Assembly: GCF_041903755.1 (NCBI RefSeq)
Contig: NZ_JBBWVE010000017.1
Coordinates: forward strand, 81,471-145,470
Direction of reading: 5' to 3'
From: Thiocapsa roseilacustris
Lineage (GTDB): Bacteria > Pseudomonadota > Gammaproteobacteria > Chromatiales > Chromatiaceae
Length of the DNA stretch: 64,000 nt
Below the pieces are notes generated by a model. The model had not been told where the DNA came from. It saw nothing but the letters and a program-made list of their open reading frames with translations, and searched no databases. Positions 41,954 to 51,385 of this stretch are shown here, one piece after another. Within the stretch, counting starts at the first letter, position 1, and each line of letters begins with the position of its first letter. The position numbers and the translations under genes were made by a program.

Positions 41954-42155
41954 CGCTCTCTTCACCTCACCGTTTGCAGACCAAGGCTAGCAGGAACTGG
42001 CATTATCTGCCAATGTGATGCCGAGATCGGTCGGCAGACTCTCGTCCTGTCGCCGCCCGGTGCCCATAGCAATCCACATGCTGCGCCGCCGCAATTGAGT
42101 TTGACGGCCCCGGCGTTTATTCTTCCCGATTGGTTTTTGTTTCGAGGCCGGAGCC

Positions 42156-43559
42156 ATGGGTGCCAAGACCCTCTACGCTAAACTTTGGGACGCACATGTC
42201 GTCCATCTCGACGAGAACGGCACGGCCCTGCTCTACATTGACCGCCAGCTCGTCCATGAGGTCACCTCCCCGCAGGCCTTCGAAGGGTTGCGTCTGGCCG
42301 GTCGGCGTCCGTGGCGGGTTGCTGCGAATCTGGCCGTGCCGGATCACAACGTCCCGACGCGCGACCTCGCGGCCGGCATTACGGATCCGGTCTCCAAGAT
42401 CCAGGTCGAGACGCTCGACAGCAACTGTGCCGAGTTCGGGATCACCGAGTTTCGCATGTCCGATCCGCGCCAAGGTGTGGTGCACGTGATCGGCCCGGAG
42501 CAGGGCTTTACACTGCCGGGCGCGACCGTTGTTTGCGGCGATTCCCACACCTCGACACACGGCGCCTTCGGTGCGCTCGCATTCGGGATCGGCACCTCCG
42601 AGGTCGAGCATGTGCTCGCGACCCAGTGCCTGATCCAGCGCAAGTCCAAGACGCTCCTGATCAGCATCGACGGGCAGGTCGGACCGGGTGTCACTGCCAA
42701 GGACATCGTGCTCGCCATCATCGGCGCGATCGGCACGGCCGGCGGAACGGGCTCGGTGATCGAGTTCGCCGGCGACGCCATCCGCGCGATGTCGATGGAA
42801 GGGCGCATGACGGTGTGCAACATGGCCATCGAGGCCGGCGCGCGGGCGGGACTGATCGGGGTCGACGAGAAGACGATCGCCTATCTGCGCGGCCGTCCCT
42901 ATGCCCCGACCGGCGAGCTCTTCGAGCAGGGAGCCGCCCAGTGGCGCGGCCTGGTCAGTGACCCGGACGCGCACTTCGATCGCGTGGTCCGGATGGATGC
43001 AGCGGAGATCCAGCCGCAGGTCACCTGGGGGACCTCGCCCGAGATGGTGGTCCCGATCGACGGCGCGGTCCCGGATCCGCAGGACGAGCAGGACCCGGTG
43101 CGGGCCGAGGGCATCCGCCGCGCGCTCGATTACATGGGTCTTGAGCCCGGGACCGCGATCCGCGACATCCGCCCGGACAAGATCTTCATCGGCTCCTGCA
43201 CCAATTCGCGGATCGAGGATCTGCGTGCCGCCGCCGAGGTCGTCAAAGGCCGCAAGGTCGCCGAAAGCATTCAGCTGGCGCTGGTCGTGCCCGGCTCGGG
43301 CCTGGTCAAGGCGCAGGCCGAGGCCGAGGGCCTGGACCGGATCTTCACCGAGGCCGGTTTCGAGTGGCGCGAGCCCGGCTGCTCCATGTGTCTGGCGATG
43401 AACGCCGATCGGCTCGAGCCGGGCGAGCGCTGTGCATCCACATCCAACCGCAATTTCGAGGGCCGGCAGGGTCAAGGGGGTCGGACCCATCTGGTCAGCC
43501 CCGCAATGGCCGCCGCCGCGGCGGTGACCGGTCACTTCGTCGACGTGAGGGAGCTCTGA
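42156..43559 (+). CDS. leuC: 3-isopropylmalate dehydratase large subunit
   Basis: A 467-residue [4Fe-4S] isomerase subunit of leucine synthesis (2-isopropylmalate to 3-isopropylmalate). It has the family start MGAKTLYAKLWDAHVV, HGAFGALAFGIGTSEVEHV and the cluster cysteines in SCTNSRIEDL and EPGCSMCLAMN. Translation is coupled to leuD by TGATG overlap. It is the first gene of leuCD; leuA is not in the window. Confidence 0.98.
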   Translation: MGAKTLYAKLWDAHVVHLDENGTALLYIDRQLVHEVTSPQAFEGLRLAGRRPWRVAANLAVPDHNVPTRDLAAGITDPVSKIQVETLDSNCAEFGITEFRMSDPRQGVVHVIGPEQGFTLPGATVVCGDSHTSTHGAFGALAFGIGTSEVEHVLATQCLIQRKSKTLLISIDGQVGPGVTAKDIVLAIIGAIGTAGGTGSVIEFAGDAIRAMSMEGRMTVCNMAIEAGARAGLIGVDEKTIAYLRGRPYAPTGELFEQGAAQWRGLVSDPDAHFDRVVRMDAAEIQPQVTWGTSPEMVVPIDGAVPDPQDEQDPVRAEGIRRALDYMGLEPGTAIRDIRPDKIFIGSCTNSRIEDLRAAAEVVKGRKVAESIQLALVVPGSGLVKAQAEAEGLDRIFTEAGFEWREPGCSMCLAMNADRLEPGERCASTSNRNFEGRQGQGGRTHLVSPAMAAAAAVTGHFVDVREL

Positions 43560-44221
43560 TGGAACCCTTCCAAGATTTCACCGGCATCGTTGCGCCGCTC
43601 GACCGCGCGAACGTCGACACCGATGCCATCATCCCGAAGCAGTTCCTGAAGAGCATCGCGCGCACCGGCTTCGGACCCTATCTTTTCGACGAGCTGCGCT
43701 ATCTGGACCGCGGCGAGCCGGGGATGGACTGCACGAACCGGCCGCTCAACCCGACCTTCGTTCTGAACGACCCGAGATACGCGGGTGCGCAGATCCTGCT
43801 GGCTCGCGAGAATTTCGGCTGCGGCTCTTCGCGCGAGCACGCGCCCTGGGCGATCGCCGATTTCGGGCTGCGCGTCGTCATCGCACCGAGCTTTGCCGAC
43901 ATCTTCCACAACAACTGCTACAAGAACGGTCTTCTGCCGATCGTTCTGCCGCCGAAGATCGTCGACGATCTCTTTGCGCGTGCGAGCGGGCCGCAGGCGC
44001 TGCGCATCGATGTGGATCTATCCGAGCAGTTGCTCGTGCTCGACGACGGCACCCGCATCGGGTTCGAGATCGACGCAGGCAACAAAGAACGGCTGCTCAA
44101 GGGCCTGGACGACATCGGCCTGACCCTGGAGCAGGCCGATGCCATCCGCGCCTACGAGGAGCGCCGTCGGCGCGAGGCGCCCTGGCTCTTTTTCGCGCCG
44201 CCACCCGGATTGGGCGTTTAA
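43559..44221 (+). CDS. leuD: 3-isopropylmalate dehydratase small subunit
   Basis: A 220-residue partner of LeuC. Family landmarks are the start FQDFTGIVAPLDRANVDTDA, then IIPKQFLKSI, and the substrate loop NFGCGSSREHAPWA. The ATG at 43559 overlaps the leuC stop (TGATG). Length and motif order are normal. Confidence 0.97.
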   Translation: MEPFQDFTGIVAPLDRANVDTDAIIPKQFLKSIARTGFGPYLFDELRYLDRGEPGMDCTNRPLNPTFVLNDPRYAGAQILLARENFGCGSSREHAPWAIADFGLRVVIAPSFADIFHNNCYKNGLLPIVLPPKIVDDLFARASGPQALRIDVDLSEQLLVLDDGTRIGFEIDAGNKERLLKGLDDIGLTLEQADAIRAYEERRRREAPWLFFAPPPGLGV

Positions 44222-44269
44222 GCTCGATCTCGGTGAGATGCGGTTTAAAGTTTCATCTTGTTGAGTACC

Positions 44270-44357
44270 TTAAACCGCGCCGGCTCCGACAGTTGTCGGA
44301 GCCGGCGCGGTCAAGCCACTCCAACACACGACGCATACCGCACCGGGCGCGGTTTAA
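44270..44357 (+). repeat. Dispersed 88-bp element B, copy 2
   Basis: It begins ttaaaccgcgcc and ends gcgcggtttaa, with a perfect 16-bp stem (44275-44290 with 44295-44310, loop agtt), then caagccactccaacac and gacgcataccgcaccggg. A second inverted pair (gcggtttaa at 44240-44248 and its complement in the element start) nests around it. It lies between leuD and leuB, so it may affect the operon's mRNA. The same element follows the small protein gene at 36885-36972. Confidence 0.75.
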
Positions 44358-44395
44358 GCGCGGCACACCACGAGACTTGATCGAGCGAGAAACCA

Positions 44396-45469
44396 TTGAG
44401 TAAGAAGATATTGGTGTTGGCGGGCGACGGGATCGGCACGGAGATCGTGGCCGAGGCCGTCAAGGTTTTGAACGTCCTGCAAGCCGAAGGGGCCATCGAT
44501 GTCTCTCTGCAGGACGGGCTGGTCGGCGGCGCGGCCTACGATGCCGCGGGCGATCCGCTGCCGGAGGAGACGCTGGAGGCCGCGCGCGCATCCGATGCCG
44601 TGCTGCTCGGGGCGGTCGGCGGACCCAAATGGGAGCCGCTGCATATCTCCAAGCGCCCCGAGAAGGGTCTGCTCGGTCTGCGCGCGGGTCTCGGTCTCTT
44701 CGCGAACCTGCGCCCGGCGATCCTCTATCCGCAGTTGGCCGATGCCTCCACGCTCAAGCCCGAGGTGGTCTCCGGGCTCGACATCATGATCGTGCGCGAG
44801 CTGACCGGCGACATCTATTTCGGCCAGCCGCGCGGGGTCGAGACCCTCCCGTCCGGCGAGCGTCGCGGCTTCAACACCATGGTCTACACCGAGTCCGAGG
44901 TGGAGCGCATCTGTCGCGTCGCCTTCGACATCGCCATGCAGCGCGGCAAGAAGGTCTGCTCGGTGGACAAGGCGAACGTGCTCGAATGCACCGAGATGTG
45001 GCGCGAAGTCGCGACCAAGACGGCCGCAGACTATCCGGAGATCCAGCTCTCGCACATGTATGTCGACAATGCTGCGATGCAGCTGGTGCGTGCGCCAAAG
45101 CAGTTCGACGTGATGGTCACGGGCAACATCTTCGGCGATATCCTCTCGGACTGCGCGGCCATGCTGACCGGCTCGATCGGCATGTTGCCCTCGGCGTCGC
45201 TGAACGAGAAAGGGCAGGGCATGTACGAGCCGATCCACGGCTCCGCGCCCGATATCGCCGGCAAGGGCGTCGCCAATCCGCTCGCCACCATCCTCTCGGT
45301 CGCCATGATGCTGCGCTACTCCCTCGACGCCGCGTCAGCCGCGGAGCGCATCGAGGCCGCTGTCTCCAAGGTGCTCGACCAGGGCCTGCGCACCGCGGAC
45401 ATCATGTCGAGCGGCATGCGCCAGGTCGGCACCGCCGAGATGGGCGACGCGGTGGTGGCGGCGCTTTAG
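44396..45469 (+). CDS. leuB: 3-isopropylmalate dehydrogenase
   Basis: A 357-residue NAD-dependent enzyme of leucine synthesis. Landmarks are the start ILVLAGDGIGTEIV, LGAVGGPKW, VRELTGDIYFG, the metal Asp motif FGDILSDCAAML and NEKGQGMYEPIHGSAPDIAG (given as its span). The start is a TTG at 44396 (encoding MSKKILVLAGDGIG) preceded by GAGCGAG; no in-frame ATG lies closer. It is separated from leuD by repeat element B, so the operon may be split. Confidence 0.97.
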   Translation: MSKKILVLAGDGIGTEIVAEAVKVLNVLQAEGAIDVSLQDGLVGGAAYDAAGDPLPEETLEAARASDAVLLGAVGGPKWEPLHISKRPEKGLLGLRAGLGLFANLRPAILYPQLADASTLKPEVVSGLDIMIVRELTGDIYFGQPRGVETLPSGERRGFNTMVYTESEVERICRVAFDIAMQRGKKVCSVDKANVLECTEMWREVATKTAADYPEIQLSHMYVDNAAMQLVRAPKQFDVMVTGNIFGDILSDCAAMLTGSIGMLPSASLNEKGQGMYEPIHGSAPDIAGKGVANPLATILSVAMMLRYSLDAASAAERIEAAVSKVLDQGLRTADIMSSGMRQVGTAEMGDAVVAAL

Positions 45470-45473
45470 GAGC

Positions 45474-45546
45474 CCGTAGGTTGTGCTGACGATAGGAAGC
45501 ACAACTCGCGCCGACTGACAGCTGACAGCTGACAGCTGATAGCAGG
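45474..45546. repeat. Element A half copy and heptamer tract
   Basis: The bases 45474-45515 reproduce the left half of the ~98-bp element A (cgtaggttgtgctgacgata, then gcacaac). It then passes into a tract of agctgac units (about 45514-45546), related to the agctgtt tract at 3399-3432. It lies in the leuB-asd spacer. Confidence 0.6.
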
Positions 45547-45596
45547 AAAAGAAGCCCACCCATAGACAAAACAATCCACGACTACGGAGTACCTCA

Positions 45597-46712
45597 ATGA
45601 AGCGTGTCGGATTCATCGGCTGGCGTGGCATGGTCGGCTCGGTCTTGATGGACCGCATGCGGGCGGAGGGCGATTTCGACCTGATCCCGGAGGCGGTCTT
45701 CTTCACCACCTCGCAGGTCGGTCAGCCGGGCCCGGACGTCGGGCAGGGCGCGCGCCCGCTGCAGGACGCCGAGTCCATCGAGGCCCTGCGCGAGATGGAC
45801 CTCATCCTGACCTGTCAGGGCGGGGACTACACCAAGGCGATCTATCCCAAGCTGCGCGCCACCGGTTGGGACGGCTACTGGATCGACGCGGCCTCGGCGC
45901 TGCGCATGGATCCGAACGCGACCATCATCCTGGATCCGGTCAACCAGCCCGTGATCGATGCCGCACTGGAGCAGGGCAAGCGCGACTTCATCGGCGGCAA
46001 CTGCACCGTGAGCCTGATGCTGATGGCGATCGGCGGGCTGTTCCGCGAGGGTCTGGTCGAGTGGGTCAGTGCCATGACCTATCAGGCGGCCTCCGGTGCG
46101 GGTGCCAAGAACATGCGCGAGCTGCTGTCCCAGATGGGCGCGCTGCATGGTGCGGTGTCGCCGCTCTTGGAGGATCCGGCCTCCGCTATCCTGGAGATCG
46201 ATCGGCGCGTCACCGAGACCATGCGCGGCAGCGCGTTTCCGACCGAGAACTTCGGGGCTCCTCTGGCCGGCAGCCTCATCCCCTGGATCGACACCGCCGT
46301 TCCGAACGGTCAGAGCCGCGAGGAATGGAAAGGCATGGCCGAGACCAACAAGATCCTCGGCCGCGAGGTCGACCCGGTGCCGATCGACGGTCTGTGCGTG
46401 CGCGTCGGCGCGATGCGTTGCCACAGTCAGGGTCTGACCATTAAGCTGGCACGCGACTGCTCGGTCGCGCGGATCGAGGAGATCATCGCTGCATCCAACG
46501 ACTGGGTGCGGCTCATCCCCAACGATCGGCAAGAGACGGTACAGGGCCTGTCGCCGGCAGCGGTTACCGGCACCCTGACCGTCCCGGTCGGGCGGCTGCG
46601 CAAGATGAATCTGGGCGAGCACTATCTGACGGCATTCACGGTCGGCGATCAGTTGCTCTGGGGTGCGGCCGAGCCCCTGCGGCGAATGCTGCGCATCCTG
46701 CTCGCGCGCTGA
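45597..46712 (+). CDS. asd: Aspartate-semialdehyde dehydrogenase
   Basis: A 371-residue NADPH enzyme giving aspartate semialdehyde for lysine, methionine, threonine and diaminopimelate. It has the start RVGFIGWRGMVGSVLMDRM (P-loop-like NADP site), the catalytic Cys in GGNCTVSLMLMA, and a conserved RVGAMRCHSQ segment. The gammaproteobacterial (type I) length is normal. It is followed by fimV, as in Pseudomonas. Confidence 0.97.
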   Translation: MKRVGFIGWRGMVGSVLMDRMRAEGDFDLIPEAVFFTTSQVGQPGPDVGQGARPLQDAESIEALREMDLILTCQGGDYTKAIYPKLRATGWDGYWIDAASALRMDPNATIILDPVNQPVIDAALEQGKRDFIGGNCTVSLMLMAIGGLFREGLVEWVSAMTYQAASGAGAKNMRELLSQMGALHGAVSPLLEDPASAILEIDRRVTETMRGSAFPTENFGAPLAGSLIPWIDTAVPNGQSREEWKGMAETNKILGREVDPVPIDGLCVRVGAMRCHSQGLTIKLARDCSVARIEEIIAASNDWVRLIPNDRQETVQGLSPAAVTGTLTVPVGRLRKMNLGEHYLTAFTVGDQLLWGAAEPLRRMLRILLAR

Positions 46713-46874
46713 TCCGGTCGCGGTCGACGTCCGGGGCATCTGCCGTTCTTGGTGTGCACGGACCTGTTCGGATATAGTCCGCTTGCTACAGGGGGAATTC
46801 GGGCCGGACGAGCCATCGGCCGCCGGCCCTTCCGATACCGGCGGACCGATGCCGCCACTGCACGAGGGAGGCGG

Positions 46875-49772
46875 ATGTCTCTTCAGGTCATTCGGGCGTC
46901 GATCATTGTCTTGGCCCTGACGGGCACCGACGCGTATGCCCTCGGTCTTGGAGGATTACGCACCGAGTCCGCTCTCAATCAGCCCTTCGTCGGCGAGATC
47001 GATCTCTTAGACGTCAAGCCAGACGAGCTTGATACCGTCAAAGCGGCGCTTGCCTCGGCGGATGCATTTGCGAAATCCGGGGTCGAGCGCTATCAGTTTC
47101 TGACCGGTCTTGTCTTCAAGCCCGAGTCTTCTGCCCGCGGCGGTGCGGTGCTTCGTGTGACGAGTCGCGAGCCGATCCGCGAGCCCTTCATGGATTTTCT
47201 CGTCGAGGTCGTCTGGCCGGCCGGTCAGCTAGTCAAGGAGTTCACGGTCCTTTTGGATCCGCCGTCGATGTCCGAGCGACGTGCCCCCGAGGTGCAACCG
47301 CCCGCCATCGCGGATCGTCGATCGGCGACACCCCCGTCGACAACTCGATCGGCCCCGCGCTCCGATCCGTCCACGCAGCGCAGCGATGCTGCCGATCGCA
47401 TCCCGTCGCAGCCCGCCCGCCGGATCCCGAGCGGGCAGGATGGATTCCCCGCCTATTTCGGCCCCGTGCGTTCCGGGACGGGTCTCTTGCGACTGTCACG
47501 CGGTGGCCAACCGGCAGGCGCGACGACGGCCCAGACCGCCTTGGCGCTCTATCGCAACAATCAGGACGCCTTCATCAGGGGCGACATCGACCGCTTGATC
47601 GCCGGCAAGACACTCGTCATCCCCACACACGCCGAGTTGTTTGCACTCGACGAGGGCGCGGCGGCGGCGGAGCTTCAGGCGGCCCTACAGGGTGGCACGG
47701 TGCGTCGTTCGCCAATCACCGAGGTTGCGTGGATCGACGACGCCGAAGCGGCACAGAGCGCGCGTCTGCGCATTGCGGGCGCAGCCGCCGGTGCGGTACC
47801 CGGTACCCTCTCCGGCGATGTCGAGGCAGCGCCGGCGACATCCGTCGATGACGCTGCTCCGGATTCGGGCGCCGTGCCGTCACCGCGGACCGATCTGGAG
47901 GAGGAGCTGCTGCTGGTGATCGAGGCGAGCGAAGCGGCCCGTCAGGAGACCGAGGAGCTTCGCGTGCGGGTCCGCGATCTGGAGGCCCAGCTCGCCGACA
48001 TCCAGAACCTGCTGCAACTGAGGAACGCCGAGGTGGCGAGGCTTCGGGGCGGGGCGTCGGGCGAAGCGGACGCGGTCGAGGTTGTTTCGGAACCTCCTGC
48101 GGGGGAGCCGGATTCGGTGATCGAGGAGCCGGAGATCGCCGCACCCGACGGCGCGGAGTCCACCTCCGAAGAGGGCGAGGCGACCCCGGGCGAGGAGGCT
48201 CCGGCCGCGGATGCGGGCGCCGACCCGGGCATCGTCGCGGTTGAAACCGAAACCGAAACATCTCCAGCAGCCACGGTGGCGGTCGAAGGCGAGGAGATCG
48301 AGACCTCGGCCGAAACCGAGCCCGCGGCCACCTCTGCCTGGCATGCCTATCTTCTCCCGCTGGCCGGCTTCGCCGGGGTGACCGCGCTGGGGGTCCTCGC
48401 CTTTACACTGGTGTCGGCGCGTCGTCGTCGCGAGCAGGAGGAGAACGAGGACGAGTGGAGTATCGACTCCGCTGCCGTAGACATCAGGGAGCCGGAGTCC
48501 GAGCCGGTTGCTCCCGAACCGATGTCGGCCGAGGTTGCGGTTCGGACGCCCGCCGACGTCGGTCTCGCTCCGCCGCGCGAGCCGGAGCCCGCAGGACCCG
48601 AGCCCACGGCCCGGAATCCACAAAACGACTCCGGGTTGCTCACGCCGTCGTCTCACCTCAGCTCGTTCGGGCACTTCGAGACCGAGACCGACGAGGCCGA
48701 TGCGCTCTCCGAGGCCGATATCTATATCGCCTACGGACGTTACAAGGAGGCCGAGGAGCTGCTCAAGCGCGAGCTCAAACGCTCGCCGGGTCGTCTCGAC
48801 GTGCGCTTCAAGCTGGCGGAGGTTTATGCCGGGTCCGAGAACGCCGAGGCGTTGCGCAAGCTCATGCAGGAGCTTAGGTCCACCGGCGTCGACACCGCGG
48901 AGCCTGCGCGCTGGCAGCGCCTGAGTGCGATTGTCGCGGTGGTCGAGCAAGGCGGCGCCTGGGACCCCGGGGCCACCTTGCCGATTACCGAGGCGACCGG
49001 CCTCCCTGCGCGGGAGACGGGGCCGAATCTCCCTGCTTTGGAGGATGCCGCCGATGTGTCGTTCGGCGAGGCTCGCGAGGACGAGAACGACTTCTTCAGG
49101 CTCGATCTCGGCGATGCCGAGTCCAACCCTCCTCACGTGCCGACTCCGGGGCCAACTCCCCGGACGGCGACGCCCTCGCCGGTGGCCGCGGAGCCGGCCA
49201 CGCCGACGGAGGAGGATCTTCCGCTTCTGTTCAACGATTCCGCCTTGGATAGCCCGCCGGATCTGCCCGAGCTTTCGGGTCTGCTGGACCAGCCTGAACC
49301 TGCGGCTCCCGACGCGCGTGCTCGGCCAGCGGACGTCTCCGGAGAGTCCGATTTGATCCTGACGCTGGACGATCTTCGCGACTCGCGCGATCTGGATCTC
49401 GACGCCTTCCTCGATGCCGGGCCGCCTCCCGCTGCCTCGTCGCCTGCGACATCGTTGAAGGCCGAGCCCGATCCTGAGTCGTCGCTGCCGCAGTTGGGGC
49501 TTCCGGGGAACGATGCGAGCCACTTCACCCGGGATGCGGCTCCCGGCGCGCCAGGGCAGGAGGCGCTCGGGACCCCCGAAGACGCGGTCGCCGAGCAATG
49601 GGCGATGGACACCGGGATCTGGGACGAGAATGCCACCAAGCTCGACCTCGCACGCGCCTATATCGACATGGACGACGCCGCCTCCGCTCGGGAGATCCTC
49701 GCGGAAGTCATCGCGGAGGGTCGCGAGGTGCAACGTAGCGAGGCGCAAGAGATGTTGAGGGCACTCGCCTGA
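46875..49772 (+). CDS. fimV: FimV-like pilus/motility assembly protein
   Basis: A 965-residue inner-membrane protein that organises polar type IV pili or related polar structures. It has a signal peptide (ends near DAYALG), then the FimV N-terminal domain (ESALNQPFVGEIDLLDVKPD, as its span), a LysM-like region (ALYRNNQDAFIRGDIDRLIAG), a coiled coil (about 335-395), a Glu/Ala-rich stretch, one TM (about 490-514), a cytoplasmic acidic region, and a C-terminal TPR-like FimV domain (DLARAYIDMDDAASAREIL). The ATG at 46875 has GGGAGG. The order asd-fimV-truA is typical. Confidence 0.92.
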   Translation: MSLQVIRASIIVLALTGTDAYALGLGGLRTESALNQPFVGEIDLLDVKPDELDTVKAALASADAFAKSGVERYQFLTGLVFKPESSARGGAVLRVTSREPIREPFMDFLVEVVWPAGQLVKEFTVLLDPPSMSERRAPEVQPPAIADRRSATPPSTTRSAPRSDPSTQRSDAADRIPSQPARRIPSGQDGFPAYFGPVRSGTGLLRLSRGGQPAGATTAQTALALYRNNQDAFIRGDIDRLIAGKTLVIPTHAELFALDEGAAAAELQAALQGGTVRRSPITEVAWIDDAEAAQSARLRIAGAAAGAVPGTLSGDVEAAPATSVDDAAPDSGAVPSPRTDLEEELLLVIEASEAARQETEELRVRVRDLEAQLADIQNLLQLRNAEVARLRGGASGEADAVEVVSEPPAGEPDSVIEEPEIAAPDGAESTSEEGEATPGEEAPAADAGADPGIVAVETETETSPAATVAVEGEEIETSAETEPAATSAWHAYLLPLAGFAGVTALGVLAFTLVSARRRREQEENEDEWSIDSAAVDIREPESEPVAPEPMSAEVAVRTPADVGLAPPREPEPAGPEPTARNPQNDSGLLTPSSHLSSFGHFETETDEADALSEADIYIAYGRYKEAEELLKRELKRSPGRLDVRFKLAEVYAGSENAEALRKLMQELRSTGVDTAEPARWQRLSAIVAVVEQGGAWDPGATLPITEATGLPARETGPNLPALEDAADVSFGEAREDENDFFRLDLGDAESNPPHVPTPGPTPRTATPSPVAAEPATPTEEDLPLLFNDSALDSPPDLPELSGLLDQPEPAAPDARARPADVSGESDLILTLDDLRDSRDLDLDAFLDAGPPPAASSPATSLKAEPDPESSLPQLGLPGNDASHFTRDAAPGAPGQEALGTPEDAVAEQWAMDTGIWDENATKLDLARAYIDMDDAASAREILAEVIAEGREVQRSEAQEMLRALA

Positions 49773-49852
49773 ATGCCGATGCGAGGCTGGAGTCCACGCC
49801 CGAGTCCGCAGGATCGACGCCGGCTACTGCGGCGACCCCGCAACGGATTGCT

Positions 49853-50650
49853 ATGGGTATCGAATACGACGGCTCGGCGTTTCGCGGTTGGCAGATCCAG
49901 GTCGGGGTGCGCAGCGTACAGGCGACGCTCGAAGAGGCGATCGGTCGCGTCGCCGATCACCCGATCCGCGTCCAGTGTGCCGGGCGCACCGATGCAGGCG
50001 TGCATGCCGACGAGCAGGTGGTGCATTTCGACACCACTGCGCGTCGCAGCGAGCGCGCCTGGGTGCTCGGGACCAACGTCAATCTTCCGCCCGATGTCGC
50101 CGTGCGTTGGGCCTGTCCGGTCAACCCGCAGTTTCATGCCCGTTTCGACGCGCAGGCCCGTCACTACCGCTATCTGATCATGGTGCGCGCGACGCGCTCG
50201 CCCCTGCAGCGTGACCGCGCCGTTTGGAGCCACCGGCCCCTGGATGTCGACCGCATGCGCGAGGCCGGACAGGCACTCGTCGGCATGCATGACTTCTCCA
50301 GCTTCCGCGCGGTCGCCTGTCAGGCGAAGAGTCCGATCCGCCATCTGCACTATCTGGAGCTGAGCGAGACGGAAAGCCTTATTCAGTTACGGGTTGGTGC
50401 CAACGGGTTTTTGCACCATATGGTGCGCAACATTGCCGGTGTGCTGATGACGATCGGCCGCGGTGAGGCGCCGGTCGAATGGACGCGAGAGCTTCTTGAG
50501 CTGCGCGACCGCCGCCTCGGCGGTGTGACCGGCCCACCCCAGGGGCTCTATTTCGTACGTGCCGATTACCCGGAAGATTTTCGACTGCCGTCCGGTCGGG
50601 AACCCGCTCCATCGACGGATCAGCACAATGTCCCACGCTCTTGCTTGTAA
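49853..50650 (+). CDS. truA: tRNA pseudouridine(38-40) synthase
   Basis: A 265-residue enzyme converting U38-U40 in tRNA anticodon stems. The start is at ATG 49853 (MGIEYDGSAFRGWQIQ); homologous sequence (RIA) just upstream suggests an unusual start may exist slightly before. The catalytic Asp lies in GRTDAGVHADEQVVHFDT. The C-terminal tail (GLYFVRADYPEDFRLPS) is normal. It follows fimV closely and precedes trpF, in the usual order. Confidence 0.94.
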   Translation: MGIEYDGSAFRGWQIQVGVRSVQATLEEAIGRVADHPIRVQCAGRTDAGVHADEQVVHFDTTARRSERAWVLGTNVNLPPDVAVRWACPVNPQFHARFDAQARHYRYLIMVRATRSPLQRDRAVWSHRPLDVDRMREAGQALVGMHDFSSFRAVACQAKSPIRHLHYLELSETESLIQLRVGANGFLHHMVRNIAGVLMTIGRGEAPVEWTRELLELRDRRLGGVTGPPQGLYFVRADYPEDFRLPSGREPAPSTDQHNVPRSCL

Positions 50651-50758
50651 TCACCTGAACCGCGTCGACTCAACGCGCGCATGTCGCCCCGACGCGCGAT
50701 GCTCCGACCCCCGTTGGTCAGTCGCCCAGAGACGCGGTTCAGCCGGCATTCGCCAATC

Positions 50759-51385
50759 ATGAGAACCCGCGTTAAGATTTGCGGCCTGACGCGTCGTGCC
50801 GATGTAGACGCGGCGGTTGCCGCGGGGGTCGATGCGGTCGGATTTGTCTTCCATCCGTCGAGTCCTCGGGCGGTGTCGCCGCAGGACGCCCGCGACCTCT
50901 GCGCCGCGTTGCCGCCCTTCGTGACGGCGGTCGGGCTCTTCGTCGATGCCTCTCCCGAGCAGATCCGCGCGACCCTGGAGCGGGTTCCGCTTGAGCTGCT
51001 GCAATTCCACGGCGAAGAGGCCCAGGAGCTCTGCGCATCCTTCGGGCGGCGATGGATCAAGGCGATCCGGATGCGTCCGGGCGTGGATCTCGCCGAAGAG
51101 CAGAAGCGCTACGGACGCGCCGCCGGACTTCTGCTCGACGCGTTCGATCCGGCTCGGCCGGGCGGGACCGGACAACGCTTCGATTGGGATCGAATCCCGG
51201 CGGCACTCGCGCCATCGATCGTCCTCGCCGGCGGTCTGGATGCCGAGAATGTCGGAGAGGCGATCTGCCGGGTTCGACCCTTCGGCGTCGACGTGAGCGG
51301 CGGCGTCGAGGCGTCGAAGGGCATCAAAGACCATGACAAGATTCGTGATTTCATGCAGAGGGTGAACGATGTCGACATCTCCTGA
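50759..51385 (+). CDS. trpF: Phosphoribosylanthranilate isomerase
   Basis: A 208-residue TIM-barrel enzyme of tryptophan synthesis. The landmarks are RVKICGLTRRADVDAAVAAG (catalytic Cys), LFVDASPEQI, LQFHGEE and LLLDAFDPARPGGTG, then LAGGLDAENVGEAI. The start is ATG 50759. Its end overlaps the trpB start by 17 bases. It is the first gene of the trpFBA set. Confidence 0.97.
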   Translation: MRTRVKICGLTRRADVDAAVAAGVDAVGFVFHPSSPRAVSPQDARDLCAALPPFVTAVGLFVDASPEQIRATLERVPLELLQFHGEEAQELCASFGRRWIKAIRMRPGVDLAEEQKRYGRAAGLLLDAFDPARPGGTGQRFDWDRIPAALAPSIVLAGGLDAENVGEAICRVRPFGVDVSGGVEASKGIKDHDKIRDFMQRVNDVDIS

